Both the position numbers and the translations under genes were made by a program. The notes below the pieces were generated by a model. It saw nothing but the letters and a program-made list of their open reading frames with translations. It was not told where the DNA came from and searched no databases. From contig JACKEC010000014.1 of assembly GCA_020633195.1 (NCBI GenBank), positions 1,116,001 through 1,180,000 of the forward strand: 64,000 nucleotides of DNA, given 5' to 3'. This document shows positions 1 to 7,348 of this stretch, piece by piece (position 1 is the first letter of the stretch; the number at the start of each line of letters is the position of its first letter). Source of the stretch: Sandaracinaceae bacterium. Lineage in GTDB: Bacteria; Myxococcota_A; Polyangia; Polyangiales; Sandaracinaceae.

Positions 1-21
1 GACCGCGTCTTCGTGCGCTGA
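1..21 (+). CDS. possible 3' end of an upstream gene
   Basis: The first bases read in frame as D-R-V-F-V-R followed by TGA at 19-21, just before the convergent stop of the next gene at 29. This fits the tail of a plus-strand gene cut by the window edge, but seven codons cannot prove it. Confidence 0.2.
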   Translation, partial: DRVFVR

Positions 22-28
22 CCCGGCG

Positions 29-1747
29 TCAGGGCACGCAGGCGAGCGGCGCGCAGACCCCGCTCGCGCAGACCGCGTCGACGAGGTGAGCCCGGGCGCA
101 GTCGCGGTCGGCCTCACACACGACCGAGCAAGTCGCGCTGACGGCGTCGCACGCGAGGCGCCTTTCGCCGTAGGGCCCGAGCCCGTCGGCGCACGCGTCG
201 GGCGCGCCCGGGTCGCACGGCTCGCCGAGCCCGCGCGCGCCGAGCGTCTCGGGCTCGCATCGCAAGACGACGCGAGCTCCGAAGGGGAGCTCGGGCAGCG
301 CGAGGCGGCTCGGAGGATCGCCCGCGCATTCGAAGGGCCCGAGGTAGTCGTCGTACCACCAGCCCTCCCCCGTGGGCGCGACGCCGGCGTCGCGGTTGGC
401 CGGCGAGGGGACGCGCTGCGCGAGCGAGCAGACGGCGCGGCCGTCCTCGACGCGTGGCGCGCCCGCGGCGTCGAGCGCCGGCGCGGCCCCCGCGATGGCG
501 TCGCACGGCTCGACCTCGGGCAGCACCTCGACCGCGCACGCGACCGAGCCGTCCGACGCGCGCGTGAGGGGACGGGTCACGCAGTCGACCGTCCCGCCCG
601 GGCGGATGGCGGCCGCGATCTCGGCCGGCAGGCTCCCGAGCGCGCCGCGACAGATCGAGCGCACGGTGGAGCGAGCGCCGCGGACGGCGAGGGCCTCCGC
701 GACCTGGACGATCCGCTCCGGAGGGAACGCGACGCCTCCGCTTCCGTCGCAGCTCGCGACCAGGCGGTCCCCCGCGGCTGCGTCGACCTCGACCCGCATC
801 CGGGGGTCGCGCACGTCCGCTGGCCCGACGAGGCGGTCGTAGTCCGGCACGCCGCCGAGCGCGGGCTCGAGGTCGAGCGGGACGCCCACGACCGGCGCGA
901 AGAGGAGCAAGCCGGGGTGGGATCGGAGCGCGAGCAGCCCGTCGACGAAGCGCTCGATCGGATTCAGCGCGTCGGGGTGCTCCGCGCAGCGCAGGTTCAG
1001 CGACGTCGCCGCGTACGTCGCGCTGTCGGGGTCGAGGAGATCGGGATCGGCGAACGAGCAGTCGTCCTCGTCGGTGAACGGCACGATCGCGAGCGCGGCG
1101 CCCGCGCGCAGGAAGCCGTCGTGCGCGCCGTCTCCGTGGCCCGCGGTGTCGCCGAAGAAGCGAGGGGCGACGTAGTCGGCCGCCGTCCAGCGCGTCGGCG
1201 CGGCGGGCGACAGCGCCTTGAGCGCCGCCTCGAGCGGCTGCTCGAACGCGCAGCCCGCCGTGCCCACCGTCGTCGCGCAGCGCAGCGCGTCGGCGAACGC
1301 CACCGGATCGCCGCCGGGCGCGAACGCGAGGAAGGCCGGCCGACCCGCCGCGCATCCGTCGGCGAGCGTCGCGCCAGGCCGCTCGAAGCGCGCGTCGTCC
1401 CCGAGCTCCGGGCGCTCGCACGTCGGCAGCGCGTGGCCGCCCGAGCCGAGGTCCGTCGTGACCACCCCCACGTGCAGCGAGCGGATCGGCTCGAGCTCCG
1501 CCGCCCCGTCGCCGTCGACGTCCCCCGTCGCGAGCACGCTCACCAGGCGCGGCAGCTCCGCCGCCAGCCACCCCTGCTCCTCCGCCATCGAGCTCGACGA
1601 GTCGACCACGAACAGCAGATCGAGATCGCGGACGTCCGAGACGGTGATGACGTCGCCCGCGCGGACCGTCGCGTCGCACGGCCGCACGACCGTCTGGGCG
1701 CAGGCGCCGAGGCTCAGCGCGAGGAGGGGACCGATCGAGCACCGCAC
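29..1747 (-). CDS. von Willebrand factor A-like lipoprotein
   Basis: Predicted secreted lipoprotein of about 572 residues. I chose the GTG at 1747 because it gives a compact lipoprotein signal (MRCSIGPLLALSLGAC, cysteine at residue 16); a GTG at 1807 would add 20 residues before the signal. Soon after the signal comes LLFVVDSSSSM, the DxSxS part of a MIDAS metal site, so the first half is a vWA domain. The C-terminal 60 residues are cysteine-rich with an ADRDC..GVC pattern like other lipoproteins in this window. Such proteins are common in Myxococcota and are thought to sit on the cell surface and bind protein partners; the partner here is unknown. It is divergent from the MglA-like gene. Confidence 0.85.
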   Translation of the reverse strand: MRCSIGPLLALSLGACAQTVVRPCDATVRAGDVITVSDVRDLDLLFVVDSSSSMAEEQGWLAAELPRLVSVLATGDVDGDGAAELEPIRSLHVGVVTTDLGSGGHALPTCERPELGDDARFERPGATLADGCAAGRPAFLAFAPGGDPVAFADALRCATTVGTAGCAFEQPLEAALKALSPAAPTRWTAADYVAPRFFGDTAGHGDGAHDGFLRAGAALAIVPFTDEDDCSFADPDLLDPDSATYAATSLNLRCAEHPDALNPIERFVDGLLALRSHPGLLLFAPVVGVPLDLEPALGGVPDYDRLVGPADVRDPRMRVEVDAAAGDRLVASCDGSGGVAFPPERIVQVAEALAVRGARSTVRSICRGALGSLPAEIAAAIRPGGTVDCVTRPLTRASDGSVACAVEVLPEVEPCDAIAGAAPALDAAGAPRVEDGRAVCSLAQRVPSPANRDAGVAPTGEGWWYDDYLGPFECAGDPPSRLALPELPFGARVVLRCEPETLGARGLGEPCDPGAPDACADGLGPYGERRLACDAVSATCSVVCEADRDCARAHLVDAVCASGVCAPLACVP

Positions 1748-1824
1748 GATCGGCGAGCATGCAATGGATCGGCCGACGCGCGCAGCCGCTGGGAGCTCGC
1801 CCGCCACGCCAACGGAGATGGCGC

Positions 1825-1830
1825 TAGGAT
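1825..1830 (+). promoter_or_regulatory. -10-like box TAGGAT, 6 nt before a GTG start
   Basis: GCTAGGAT ends six bases before the GTG at 1837. If used as a -10 box, the transcript would begin at or next to the start codon. No convincing -35 is visible. The same arrangement recurs before many genes in this window. Confidence 0.4.
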
Positions 1831-1836
1831 GGCGCG

Positions 1837-2421
1837 GTGAGCTTCATCAACTACGAGACGAAGGACATCCGCCTCAAGGTGGTCTTCTACGGCCCCGCGG
1901 GCTCCGGGAAGTCCGCGGTGGTCGCGCACATCCACGAGCGCACGGGGGATGGCCAGAAGATCTCGCGGGGCGGGGCCGCCGACGGCGTCTACTACGACAC
2001 GCTCCAGCTCTCGCTCGGGAGCATCCGAGGGTTCCGTACGGTCATCGACCTCTTCACGGTGCCTCGCGGTGCGGATCATCGCGAGACGCGCAGGGCGCTC
2101 CTCGAGAGCATCGACGGGGTGGTGTTCGTGGCGGACTCGCGCCCCGGCCGCCTCGACGAGAACCTCGCGTCGATCGACGAGCTCGGCTGGGCGCTTCGGG
2201 CCAACGGCTACGACCCTGCCAAGATCCCGCTCGTGATCGCGTGCGGGCAGGCGGACGCGCCCGACGCGACGCCCTGCGCCACCCTCTCGACCACCCTGCT
2301 CCGGACGCACCCGGCCGCGGCCGACGTCCCGGTGTTCGCCGTCGACGCCGTCCGGGGACCGGGCGTGTTCGAATCCCTCAAGGCGATCTCGAAGCTGGTG
2401 CTCTCCGAGCTGAGGGGCTGA
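1837..2421 (+). CDS. divergent MglA-family small GTPase
   Basis: A 194-residue protein that aligns end to end with myxobacterial MglA, the Ras-like GTPase that sets cell polarity in gliding motility. It opens MSFINY, as MglA does, and keeps LSLGxIRGF, the GVVFVADS strand and the C-terminal LKAxxKLVLxEL helix. The P-loop is present as GPAGSGKS (residues 19-26). However, the MglA switch segment TETDRT is replaced by GGAADG, VPGQ is replaced by VPRG, and the nucleotide-specifying NKRD is replaced by GQAD. So the residues that hydrolyse GTP (Arg53 and Gln82 in MglA) and read guanine are not conserved. It is probably a paralogue with altered or no GTPase activity rather than MglA itself. No MglB (Roadblock) gene adjoins it. 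Confidence 0.85.
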   Translation: MSFINYETKDIRLKVVFYGPAGSGKSAVVAHIHERTGDGQKISRGGAADGVYYDTLQLSLGSIRGFRTVIDLFTVPRGADHRETRRALLESIDGVVFVADSRPGRLDENLASIDELGWALRANGYDPAKIPLVIACGQADAPDATPCATLSTTLLRTHPAAADVPVFAVDAVRGPGVFESLKAISKLVLSELRG

Positions 2422-2429
2422 TCGCGGCG

Positions 2430-4073
2430 TTACTGGGTGATGTGGACCCACGTGCCGCGGGCGGCGCGGGTCGCGCTCATGCCGTGGAGCCCCGGCGGGA
2501 GCTCGGGCGTGGTGAACATGAAGACCCAGCGCGCGTCGGTCGGCGCGAGGTTCACGCAGCCGTGGCTGCGTGGGTGTCCGAACCGGTCGTGCCAGAACGC
2601 GGCGTGCAGGGCGTAGCTGCCCTCGAAGTACATCGTCCAGGGCACGTCCTCGATCGAGTAGGCCTCTTCGCCCGCGTTCGGGTCGTCCATCGTCGCGGAG
2701 ACGTGCTTGGAGGCGATGCGGAAGGTCCCGGTCGGGGTCGAGAAGCCCTCGCGCCCCGTCGAGACCATCGTGGCGAACACGGGGCGGTCGCCCTCGTAGG
2801 CGACCAGCACCTGCTCGGCGAGGTTCACGTGGACCCAGCGCTCGTTGGCGGGGATCTGCGCGGGCCGCGGGATCGCTCGCGCGATGCGCAAGGCGTCTTC
2901 ACGCACGATCCGACCGCGATCCTCGACGCGGTAGCGCTGCCCGCGCCGGACGATGACCTCCTCGGAGAGCGGGAGCGCGGTGAACCGATCCAGCGGCGCC
3001 TCGAGCCGGAGGGTGCCGCCGACCGCCGCTCGCGAGAGGCTGCGGACGCCGCCCCGGTAGATGAAGCCCATCGGGAGCTGCCAGCGCGCGCCGAGCGTGA
3101 CGCCGCGCATCGCGGAGGGCTGGTTCTCGACCACCGCGTCGGCGGGCACGTACGCGCCGCGGATGGTCCTGTAGAAGCGGCGCCCTTCGCTCACCTCGAG
3201 GCGATCGATGCTCACGTAGAAGCCGCGCTGCATGCGCATCCGCAGGACCGCGGGCTGCACGTCTTCTTGCGTCGCCGCCGCCCTCGCCGGCGTCGGCACG
3301 CCTCCGTCGGCGGGCTCGACGTTCTCGACGACGGCGTCGTCGCCGAGGCCCGGCGGCGCCTCGAGGTCGGGCTCCGGGCGGCGCTCCTCGGGCGGCGCCG
3401 CGGCCGCCTCTCGCGCGCGCTCCTCGGCGCGGTGGCGGCGCTCGATCCACGCCTGGACCTCCTGCTCCTCGGCGCGAGACGGCAGGCGCCAGTACTGCGG
3501 GACGTCGTTGCGAGCGACCCACGCGTACGCGTAGGGGAGCGCGTTGTCGGTGGCGGCGAGCACCGGCGAGGGGTCGAACGTCTGAGGGACGTCGCCGAGC
3601 TGGAAGCCGCCGCCGCGGCACACGAAGCCGCCGCCGGGGATGCCGTGCCAGCCGCGCGCGCAGCCGGGGCCGCGCAGGCCGGCCTTCGCGCGGAACTGGG
3701 CCCCGCGTCGCATGTAGCCGATCACCTCGCTCCGCTCGTCGGGGCGGGCGTGGACCTGGGCGAGGAAGTGGTAGGCGACGCCGTGCCACGGGTACTCGCG
3801 CTCGAAGGCGAGCCGCTCGCGTTCGGCCGCCGCGCGCGCGAGCTCCTCCGGATCCGGGGCCGGCGTCGGCGGGGGCGCGGGGCGCGCCGCGGCGGGGCGC
3901 GGGAACGGTCGGGCCGGCGGCGCGACCTCCACCGGCTCCGGCTCCGCGAAGGGGGCGTCCATCGGCGCCGCCTCCGACGGCGTCAGCACGATGGGATCCA
4001 CCTCGGCCTCCCCGCACCCCGAGAGGGCGAGCAGGCACGACAACAGCATCCAGCGCCGACGGAAGAGCGGCAT
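2430..4073 (-). CDS. L,D-transpeptidase (YkuD) lipoprotein
   Basis: A 547-residue exported cell-wall enzyme. It starts MPLFRRRW with a lipobox ALSGC, and GGGAG precedes the ATG at 4073. A Pro/Ala-rich linker and an SH3-like middle part follow. The C-terminal quarter is a YkuD domain: a conserved His in YALHAAFW and then the catalytic motif SHGCVNL, which defines the active-site cysteine. The family makes 3-3 peptidoglycan cross-links or anchors proteins to peptidoglycan. The protein is longer than a minimal YkuD enzyme because of the charged linker. Its gene is convergent with the MglA-like gene and divergent from the VOC gene. Confidence 0.88.
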   Translation of the reverse strand: MPLFRRRWMLLSCLLALSGCGEAEVDPIVLTPSEAAPMDAPFAEPEPVEVAPPARPFPRPAAARPAPPPTPAPDPEELARAAAERERLAFEREYPWHGVAYHFLAQVHARPDERSEVIGYMRRGAQFRAKAGLRGPGCARGWHGIPGGGFVCRGGGFQLGDVPQTFDPSPVLAATDNALPYAYAWVARNDVPQYWRLPSRAEEQEVQAWIERRHRAEERAREAAAAPPEERRPEPDLEAPPGLGDDAVVENVEPADGGVPTPARAAATQEDVQPAVLRMRMQRGFYVSIDRLEVSEGRRFYRTIRGAYVPADAVVENQPSAMRGVTLGARWQLPMGFIYRGGVRSLSRAAVGGTLRLEAPLDRFTALPLSEEVIVRRGQRYRVEDRGRIVREDALRIARAIPRPAQIPANERWVHVNLAEQVLVAYEGDRPVFATMVSTGREGFSTPTGTFRIASKHVSATMDDPNAGEEAYSIEDVPWTMYFEGSYALHAAFWHDRFGHPRSHGCVNLAPTDARWVFMFTTPELPPGLHGMSATRAARGTWVHITQ

Positions 4074-4235
4074 GAGTCGCTCCCGCGATCGCACGCCCGA
4101 CCCCCCGGGGTCCAAAAATCGGCAAGCCGGCGGCCTCGGATCTTTTTTCGATCGAGCTGTCGATCCCGGCGAGGCCCGCTCGACCAGGGGGCAGAAGCGC
4201 GGCCCGACGCCGCGCGCGACACCAGGGAGACGACG
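4074..4235. promoter_or_regulatory. divergent intergenic region
   Basis: This 162-base gap between two divergent genes holds two unusually AT-rich patches for this genome, CCAAAAATCGG near 4113 and GATCTTTTTTCGATCG near 4139. It should carry promoters for both the transpeptidase and the VOC gene, but no clean -35/-10 pair stands out. Confidence 0.3.
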
Positions 4236-4985
4236 ATGACGAACCGTTTCGTGTGGGCCGAGCTCGTGACCGCGCAGCAGGGCGACAGCAGTGAGTTCTA
4301 CAGGAGCCTCTTCGGCTGGCAGGCCGAGGAGATGAACATGGGCGAGGCCGGCACCTACCTGATCATGAAGGCCGGCGAGGCCCAGGTCGGCGGCATCGCG
4401 GCGTCGCCGCAGAAGGTCCCGACGCACTGGCTCAGCTACCTCACCGTGGACGACGTCGACGCCACCGCGTCCAAGATCGAGGGCCTCGGCGGCCAGCTCC
4501 AGGGCAAGCCCTTCGACATCCCGAACATCGGCCGCGCGGTGATCGCCACCGACCCGAACGGCGCCGCGTTCGCCGCCTTCACGCCGGCCTCGAGCGACGG
4601 CCCGACGCCGAGCGCCGAGCCGCCCCTGCACTCGGTGTGCTGGCGCGAGGTCCTCGCCGAGGACGTGGACGCGGCCGTGGCGTTCTACCAGGGCATCACG
4701 GACTGGACGACGGAGGCGATGGGCCCCGACGTCGTGATCTTCAAGTCCGGCGACACGCAGGTGGGCACGATCCGGAAGATGCCCGAGATGGCCAAGGGCG
4801 GGCCGAGCCACTGGATGCACTACTTCCTCGTCGAGGACACCGAGGCGAGCACGAAGCGCGCGGCCGGCCTCGGCGCCAAGGTCCTGATGCCGGGCATGGA
4901 GATCCCGGGCCTCGGTCGCTTCTCGGTGGTGGCGGATCCGACCGGCGGGGTGTTCGCGCTGTGGACCAACGCCGCTCAGCCCTGA
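4236..4985 (+). CDS. two-domain VOC (glyoxalase/dioxygenase fold) protein
   Basis: A 249-residue cytoplasmic protein made of two tandem vicinal-oxygen-chelate domains (about residues 5-118 and 128-245). Each carries the family pattern of FY..LFGW / FYQGITDW near the start and a closing DPxG..FA strand (ATDPNGAAFAAF; VADPTGGVFALW). AGGGAG lies a few bases before the ATG. Proteins of this type include many enzymes of unknown substrate; the sequence does not reveal one here. Its 3' end overlaps the stop of the convergent ATPase homologue by ten bases. Confidence 0.88.
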   Translation: MTNRFVWAELVTAQQGDSSEFYRSLFGWQAEEMNMGEAGTYLIMKAGEAQVGGIAASPQKVPTHWLSYLTVDDVDATASKIEGLGGQLQGKPFDIPNIGRAVIATDPNGAAFAAFTPASSDGPTPSAEPPLHSVCWREVLAEDVDAAVAFYQGITDWTTEAMGPDVVIFKSGDTQVGTIRKMPEMAKGGPSHWMHYFLVEDTEASTKRAAGLGAKVLMPGMEIPGLGRFSVVADPTGGVFALWTNAAQP

Positions 4986-7174
4986 GCGGGGAGCCGGAGC
5001 TCGATGCGGCGCAGCAGCCGCGACGCGCTCGGGAGCGCGTACGCGTCGATCCCGAGGGCGACCAGCGCGGCGATGGCGGGGACGGCGATGCCCGTGGCGG
5101 CGAGGACGAGGAGCGCGCCTCCTCCGACCGCCGCCACCAGCGCCCCCCGCCACGCCGCGCGCCGAGCCGCGCGCGCGAGCCACAGCGCCGCCGCCGCGTC
5201 GCGCGGATCGTCGCCGGTGGAGGCGACCCCGCGCTCGCCGTCCACGGCCCCCGCCGCGCCGAGCACCACGGGCACGTCGGCGGCGTCGAGGGCTGCGTCG
5301 TCGTAGCCGGGGCGCCCGACCGCGGCGACGAGGCCGCCCGTCTCGCGCAGGTGGGTCACCGTCGCGCCGCACTCCGCGGGCAGCAGCTCGGCCTTCACGT
5401 GCGTGATGTCGAGGGTCCGGGCGAGCGCCTCGACGGTGCCGCGGTGATCGCCGCTGATCAGGACCACCTCGATCGAGAGGTCCATGAGCCGCTGCACCGC
5501 GGCGCGCGCGCCGAGCCGGTCCTCGTCGCGGAGGCTGATCACCGCCCGCGCGCGGCCGTCGAGCCCGACGAACACGACCGTGTGCCCGCGCTCCTCGGCG
5601 CGCGCCGCGTCCGCGTCGGCCATCGCCACGCTCACGCCTTGCTCGAGGAGCAGCGCCCGGTTCCCGACGACGAGCGCCTCGCCGCTCGGGGTCACCGCGG
5701 TCACCCCGCGCCCGGGCGCGAACTCGGCTCGACGCACGACCGAGGGGGTGATCCGGCGGCGCTCGCAGAACCGGATGACGGCGCGCGCGATGGGGTGCGA
5801 CGCCGCGGCCTCGGCGCCCGCCGCGAGCGCGACCAGCGGCTCCCAGGGCGCGTCGCCGATGGAGTGGATCTCGACGACCTCGGGCTCGCCCTCCGTGATG
5901 ACGCCGTGCGAGCAGAACGCGGCGACGCTCGTGCGCCCCGCCCGGTCCAGCGCCCGCGCGCTCGAGAAGGCGATCCCGCGCTCCGCGGCGGTCGCGCCGG
6001 CGGCCACGTAGGGCGCCTCGGAGCAGCGGCGGATGGCCAAGAGCGGCGCGGCCAGGAGCACCGCCGCGGCCGTCGCGAGCTGGGTCGCGATCCCGCCCGA
6101 CACGGCGAAGAGCGCGCTCGCCGCGGCGCCCGCCACCAGCGCAAGCCCGCCCCAGGGGCCGAGCCGCGCCACGAGGCGCGTGAGCGCGGCGGTGCGGCCG
6201 GGGTGCAGCTTGCCGAACCCGCGCGGCCGGACGAGCGCCCGCTCGTCGCCGACCCGGGTCGCCAGGATCCGCAGCGCGCCCTCGGTGACGAACGCCCCCG
6301 CGAGGACGGGATCCCCCGGGACGCGGCGAACGGGCGTCTGCGACGCGGGGTGGAGCAGCGCGTAGGCCTCGCCCGCGCGGACCACGCCGTCCACCGCGAC
6401 GACCTCCCCTTCGGCCGCGAGGATCTCCTGCCCCGCGCGCACCCGCACCGCAGCGACCTCGTCCCAGGCGACCTCGGTCGACCACTCGTCGGACGGCTGG
6501 GGGACGCGGGCCGCCGCCGGCATCTTCTCGGCGAGGAGGCGGACCATCTCCTCGACCGGGCGGGTCGCGCGCGCGTCGAGCCAGGCCCGGAGGACCACCG
6601 TCCCGCTCGCGATGGCCGCGCCGACGAGCCACAGTCGCGCGTCGTCGTGGGGGCTGCGCGCGAGGAGCGCCCCGATCGCGGCCAGCACCGCGCCGGCCGA
6701 CGGCATGCCCCAGCCGAGCCAGCCCACCTCGCGCCGCGTGGGCCACCCGCGCATCAGCGCGTACGCCGACGCGACGCCGACGCAGGCCGCCGACACGACG
6801 GCCACGGCCGGGTGCGTCGCGAAGGCGCCGAGCAGGAGCCCGAGCATCGCGGCGCCGAGGCCGACCCAGGGCAGCGGCTCCTCGGGCGCGCCGAGCGCGC
6901 GGTACGCGGCCGAGCGGTCCGCGCTCGCGAGGCGCCGGGGCATCGGGGGCGCCGGGGTGGGCGCGCGCTTGCGGATCGGCGCGACGACGCGCGGCGAAGA
7001 CCGGCTCGCCTCGTGGTCGCGCTCTCCCTCGGCGAAGCGCGCGCGACACTCGGCGTCGCAGAGGAAGCGGAACCCGTCCTCGAGCAAGAGGACTTCCCTC
7101 GCGCGGAGCGGCTCCACGGGCTTGCCGCACACGGGGCACGGCTTCTCCGGCAGGGTCGGGCGCTCCAGCTCCAC
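4976..7174 (-). CDS. catalytically dead heavy-metal P-type ATPase homologue
   Basis: A 732-residue membrane protein with the overall plan of a P1B metal-transporting ATPase. The N-terminus has a CPVCG..CDAEC cysteine module of TRASH/YHS type (residues 13-40), followed by transmembrane helices, an actuator domain, more helices, and P and N domains. Every catalytic motif is degenerate. The phosphorylation loop DKTGT is CSHGV (Asp to Cys421). The actuator TGE is replaced around HPASQTPV (about 274-281). The membrane CPC is APL. TGDN is SGDH, the Lys of PEDK is lost (PAEC), and GDGxND is GRPGYDD (about 620). The nucleotide-domain SHP (about 459-461) and VGN strand remain. I infer a non-pumping sensor, chaperone or scaffold. 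The reading frame is intact and codon use matches neighbours, so it is not a fresh pseudogene. Start is GTG at 7174. Confidence 0.85.
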   Translation of the reverse strand: MELERPTLPEKPCPVCGKPVEPLRAREVLLLEDGFRFLCDAECRARFAEGERDHEASRSSPRVVAPIRKRAPTPAPPMPRRLASADRSAAYRALGAPEEPLPWVGLGAAMLGLLLGAFATHPAVAVVSAACVGVASAYALMRGWPTRREVGWLGWGMPSAGAVLAAIGALLARSPHDDARLWLVGAAIASGTVVLRAWLDARATRPVEEMVRLLAEKMPAAARVPQPSDEWSTEVAWDEVAAVRVRAGQEILAAEGEVVAVDGVVRAGEAYALLHPASQTPVRRVPGDPVLAGAFVTEGALRILATRVGDERALVRPRGFGKLHPGRTAALTRLVARLGPWGGLALVAGAAASALFAVSGGIATQLATAAAVLLAAPLLAIRRCSEAPYVAAGATAAERGIAFSSARALDRAGRTSVAAFCSHGVITEGEPEVVEIHSIGDAPWEPLVALAAGAEAAASHPIARAVIRFCERRRITPSVVRRAEFAPGRGVTAVTPSGEALVVGNRALLLEQGVSVAMADADAARAEERGHTVVFVGLDGRARAVISLRDEDRLGARAAVQRLMDLSIEVVLISGDHRGTVEALARTLDITHVKAELLPAECGATVTHLRETGGLVAAVGRPGYDDAALDAADVPVVLGAAGAVDGERGVASTGDDPRDAAAALWLARAARRAAWRGALVAAVGGGALLVLAATGIAVPAIAALVALGIDAYALPSASRLLRRIELRLPAQG

Positions 7175-7348
7175 GGCCGCGGCTTATGTGGTGGACGGCG
7201 CGCGGTCAATAGGCGCCCGCGGCGGACGCCCCGGCCGCCGGTGGTACGCTGCCCTGGTGAAGTCGCGCCAACGCCCGGTCGCCTCCGCCGCGGTCCTCCG
7301 GGTGCGGCTCGCCTTCACCGTGGCGCCGTTGCTTGTGGAAGAGCCGAG
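7175..7348. promoter_or_regulatory. divergent promoter region of ATPase homologue and SIR2 gene
   Basis: A 174-base gap. On the minus strand ACATAAG ends about eight bases before the GTG at 7174 and could be a -10. On the plus strand GGTACGCT lies at 7243-7250, about 100 bases upstream of the SIR2 gene. GTGGAAGAG, a plausible ribosome site, precedes its ATG. Confidence 0.3.

Noticed and set aside
86..1840. Long open frame on the plus strand
   Set aside because: It is the mirror of the vWA lipoprotein gene; the translation is arginine-rich and shows no domain, as expected for an opposite-strand frame in GC-rich DNA.
1218..4235. Long in-frame extension upstream of the VOC gene
   Set aside because: The added sequence is an Arg/Ala/Pro-rich shadow; the family start at 4236 has its own ribosome site.
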